A stretch of DNA of 64,000 nucleotides from Myrmaecium sp. VS I D KN 1. Taxonomy: Eukaryota; Ascomycota; Dothideomycetes; Valsariales; Valsariaceae. Under the pieces are notes generated by a model. That model worked only from the letters and a program-made list of their open reading frames with translations. It had not been told where the DNA came from and ran no database searches. Positions within the stretch are counted from its first letter, which is position 1; the number at the start of each line of letters is the position of its first letter. Location of the stretch: contig JADQAV010000002.1 of assembly GCA_019775845.1 (NCBI GenBank), positions 186,001-250,000 of the forward strand. Direction: 5' to 3'. A program made the position numbers and the translations under genes. Positions 61,407 to 64,000 of this stretch are shown piece after piece.

Positions 61407-62092
61407 ATGGACCCTCAAGTTCCTTATGTCACCATCCTCCTCCTCGGCGATGCTGGAGTCGGTAAGTCGACGTTCCTCTCGTACGTTTCTCTCACAAGCA
61501 TCACTGAGCTTCGCCGGACTGACACACGCTCTGTTGCAGCCGCCTAACTCTCGGGGCGAATGACTTCGCCAGGGAGTCCACGGAAAGCCTTCCACCATAC
61601 CAACTCCACAAGCTCCGTGACCTCGATCAGCCCTTCATCTTCGATATTAGCATGTTTAACCGCCCCTACCAATTCGCCTTCTACGACACCGCTTCTCCGA
61701 CTCACTATACACTCCTCCGTCCCGACTTCCTCATTCTCTGCTATGACATCTCGCGTCGCAGCACCCTCCGCAGCGTCCAGACTACATGGAAGACGCTGGT
61801 GGAAACGCATTACAACTACGATGAGTCCTTGCCCATAATGCTTCTAGGGTTGAAGAGGGATCTGAGGAGGGAGTGGACGGAGGAGGAGAAGAGAGCCGGA
61901 AAGGGCGAGAGTATCATGCCTCAGGAGGGATTGAATACGGCGCAGGAGATGCGATGCGATCGATATGCGGAGTGCAGCGCGGTGACGGGAGAGCTGTGTC
62001 GACAGGTGCTGGAGGATGTGGCGCGGATGGCCGCAAGGACAACAACGGAACGAGGAGCCAAGAGTGACCCGGCGAGTTGCGAAGTGATGTAG
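61407..62092 (+). CDS. Atypical Rho/Ras-like small GTPase
   Basis: Predicted exons 61407..61480 and 61540..62092 (208 aa); TC joins C for Ser across a 59-nt intron (GTACGT...TTGCAG). The P-loop GDAGVGKS is normal (14-21). The G3 motif is DTASPTHY (74-81) instead of DTAGQEDY, so the Gly and the catalytic Gln are missing. G4 is GLKRDLR, close to the Rho form TKxDLR, and the G5 region is ECSAVTGE. The protein ends SCEVM, a CaaX-type prenylation signal, after a basic/Ser stretch. Such proteins may be GTP-locked or unable to hydrolyse efficiently, and the membrane anchor suggests a signalling role. The layout fits a divergent fungal Rho-like group; the partner proteins are unknown. Confidence 0.85.
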
Positions 62093-63082
62093 AAGTCCGC
62101 CAGCGGTTCTGCAAGGCCATTGACACGCTAGGCGCTTTACCAAGCGTCTTCGTACGAAGACTATGCGTTACTGTATGAAGTCTTGACTTGCACGATTTGC
62201 CAACGCGGAAATACATGCGAGTACTCAGGCTGATAATTTGCTGCTTGGAAGACTATCACCTGATCCTATCGCAACACGCTCTGGCGAGTTTTGCACGGCG
62301 AAGTGTTTACCCCCGTCTGTTGATCTCCCTGCCTGCAAGAGAAAGCGAGCTATGTTTTCGGCTGCAAGACCAGGTACAGTGCCGCCTAACGCCCAATCAA
62401 GGATGACCTCATCGCATTGGGTTGTGTCTGATTTGCACTCGCGGAGTGAAGGTTTCTGGACAAGTGTCCGTAGAGCGGAATTTTCTCAGTCTTTCCATGC
62501 GAGCGTCCTTCCCCCCGCAAAAGGATTCGGGGTCCCTGCCACTTGTCCCTGATTTGTAATCCGCGCGGAGGAGCTATCCCACGGATGCCTCCCGTCCCGC
62601 CTCTCCACCATCCTAAACGAAGACCACAAAGGGTTAAGCAGGCACGGCAGGGACCGCTATTCATTCACTCGGCCGAGTAACAAGTGTTATTGGAGAGATG
62701 GGCGGTTGACATTTCTGCGCCCATTTGTCAGGGCAACACATGCTTACAAAGGACCGGACACCACGGACGAGTTGAACACCGTATCTCCGGTATCCAACTG
62801 TCTATCCAGAAGTTTCTCGACTTCAGATGGTTTAGCGATTACCCGTGTAGGCTGAACAATCTCTCCGCAAATTGAAAAGTAGAGGGGGCAGCATGTATCG
62901 TAAGTCATCAGAGTAGGTATCCACTACTGTGCCTACCGGCCGAGATAACGGTATATATATACGACCTCTGTCGCATATTCTCTTCTCCATCAGCCACATC
63001 TCATACAGTCTCCAGTTCAAATCGCATCTGCTTCAACCCTAGCCTTCTCGTCCCAGTCACATATCATCACAGCAAACAGACC
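62093..63082. other. Intergenic region upstream of the glutathione transferase
   Basis: About 1 kb. TATATATATA at about 62951-62961 lies about 125 bp upstream of the GST start and is a likely TATA box. No other feature was recognised. Confidence 0.5.
62951..62961 (+). promoter_or_regulatory. TATA box of the glutathione transferase gene
   Basis: GTATATATATA about 120-130 bp upstream of the ATG at 63083. A leader rich in CATCTC/CAGTC and CA follows, typical of fungal 5' UTRs. Confidence 0.6.
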
Positions 63083-63757
63083 ATGTCCTCCCTCAAGCCT
63101 CTCGTCCTCTACGGCACGTCCAGAGGCCCAAACCCCTGGAAGGTCGCTATCATCCTCGAAGAGCTCGGCTTGCCCTACGAGTTCAAAGTGCTCCAGTTCT
63201 CAGAGCTCAAGGCGGAGCCGTTCGTCTCGCTCAACCCGAACGGTCGCGTGCCCGCGCTCGAGGACCCCAACACCGGCCTCACGCTCTTCGAGTCCGGCGC
63301 CATCATCGAATACCTCGTCGGCACCTACGACAAGGAGGCCAAGCTGACCTACACCGACGACCGCCGCTGGCAGCTGCTCTCCTGGCTGCACTTCCAGATG
63401 TCCGGCCAGGGCCCGTACTACGGCCAGAAGGTCTGGTTCTCCAAGTACCACGCCGAGAAGCTGCCCAGCGCCATCGACCGCTACGCCAACGAGATCAAGC
63501 GCGTCGTCGGCGTCATCGACCGCCACCTGAAGAAGCAGGGCACCCCCTACCTCGTCGGCGACAAGTGCACCTTCGCCGACCTCGCCTGGGTGCCCTGGCA
63601 CCAGGGCCTGGATAACATCCTCTTGCCCGGCTGGGACTACCGGTCCGAATTCCCCGACTTTGCGCGGTGGAACCAGAGTTTGAACGACAGGGAGTCGGTG
63701 AAGAAGGTCGATGCGGCTCGGGAGAAGGCCATCGCGGCAGAAGAGACGGCCAAGTAG
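63083..63757 (+). CDS. Glutathione S-transferase (URE2-like)
   Basis: Single exon, 224 aa. The N-terminal thioredoxin-like domain (about 1-85) has LVLYGTSRGPNPWKVAIILEE and the glutathione-binding FESGAIIEYL; a cis-Pro is present in GRVPALED. The C-terminal all-helical domain follows (WQLLSWLHFQMSGQGPYYGQ, then YLVGDKCTFADLAWVPW, the N-capping-box region). The enzyme conjugates or reduces electrophiles and peroxides with glutathione in the cytosol. Sequence is closer to fungal Ure2-like/GstA enzymes than to omega or MAPEG types. It has no prion-type Asn-rich N-terminus. Confidence 0.94.
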   Translation: MSSLKPLVLYGTSRGPNPWKVAIILEELGLPYEFKVLQFSELKAEPFVSLNPNGRVPALEDPNTGLTLFESGAIIEYLVGTYDKEAKLTYTDDRRWQLLSWLHFQMSGQGPYYGQKVWFSKYHAEKLPSAIDRYANEIKRVVGVIDRHLKKQGTPYLVGDKCTFADLAWVPWHQGLDNILLPGWDYRSEFPDFARWNQSLNDRESVKKVDAAREKAIAAEETAK

Positions 63758-64000
63758 TGAGAACGCGTTCACGGCTTTGGAGAGGGTTATCAGATGTGCT
63801 TTTGTTTAGTTAGCGATGAGCAGATTAAATCGATATCATGGTTGTCACATGTTCGATGCCTGGTGCAGACCGACTTCCGATGTGACGACCTGGCGAACTG
63901 TTAATCATGCCCACTGCTAATTGTGCCCACTGCAATTCGGACCCTATCTGTCCAACGAACAGTGTAACCCTTGCCGACGTTACCCCATCAGGCGTTGCAG
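63758..64000. other. Right-end sequence related to the tandem repeat array
   Basis: After the GST 3' UTR, the last ~110 bp contains GAACTGTTAATC, TCTGTCCAACGA (63949) and TTGCCGACGTTACCCCATC (63971 on). These match in order and spacing (about 22 bp) the blocks of the array at 34.9-35.9 kb. A weaker earlier copy (TGTTCGATG then ACCGACTTCC at about 63850-63880) is possible. The window ends inside this sequence. Confidence 0.6.

Overview
The window is nuclear DNA of a filamentous ascomycete (Pezizomycotina). Genes are compact and carry short introns of about 50-125 nt with GTRNGT/YAG borders and CTAAC/TACTAAT-like branch sites. Both strands are used, the pentafunctional AROM enzyme is present, cytosolic and mitochondrial ribosomal proteins are nuclear, and intergenic DNA is rich in T tracts and simple repeats. 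I could not settle the genus from the sequence. No virus-like element, secondary-metabolite cluster or CRISPR array was seen. This is mostly a housekeeping region, with accessory DNA between the genes.

Layout. 0.4-4.8 kb: BUD2-type RasGAP (+). 6.3-8.6 kb: head-to-head pair of mitochondrial uS15m (-) and cytosolic RPS0/uS2 (+) sharing a 260-bp promoter. 8.6-13.9 kb: a 5.3-kb stretch without a convincing gene, full of microsatellites, with a 149-bp Tc1/mariner-type MITE at 11.4 kb. 13.9-15.8 kb: conserved-looking 627-aa protein of unknown role. 17.4-18.0 kb: RNA polymerase III subunit RPC9. 18.5-23.4 kb: AROM (-), with a nine-codon last exon. 24.2 kb: intron-bearing tRNA-Pro. 26.2-27.9 kb: ALDH3-type fatty aldehyde dehydrogenase. 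30.0 kb: possible 96-aa protein. 31.2-34.2 kb: PRKRIP1-like (-) and DET1-like phosphatase (+), divergent. 34.9-35.9 kb: eight degenerate copies of a ~112-124-bp repeat, related to sequence at the right end of the window. 36.5-40.3 kb: large nuclear-looking orphan (-). 41.4-45.6 kb: PRPP synthetase and HAS1 helicase (both -). 46.4-48.8 kb: dynamin/Mx-like GTPase. 49.3-50.6 kb: VMA6. 51.5-53.5 kb: GPI15/PIG-H (-) and an RS-domain/Hub1 ubiquitin-like protein (+), divergent. 53.9-55.9 kb: PUS3/DEG1. 56.3 kb: tRNA-Asn. 57.5-59.0 kb: amidohydrolase. 59.6-60.2 kb: small secreted protein (-). 61.4-62.1 kb: atypical Rho-like GTPase. 63.1-63.8 kb: glutathione transferase.

How the genes relate. There is no operon-like pathway. 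Several neighbours share a broad theme: ribosome and RNA biology (uS15m, RPS0, RPC9, HAS1, PUS3, Hub1, PRKRIP1-like, two tRNAs), precursor metabolism (AROM, PRPP synthetase), and membrane or vacuole functions (VMA6, GPI15, RasGAP, dynamin). The divergent pairs uS15m/RPS0, PRKRIP1-like/DET1-like and GPI15/Hub1 have short shared promoters and are candidates for co-regulation. Exon coordinates were worked out by hand from reading frame and splice consensus and are given in each entry.
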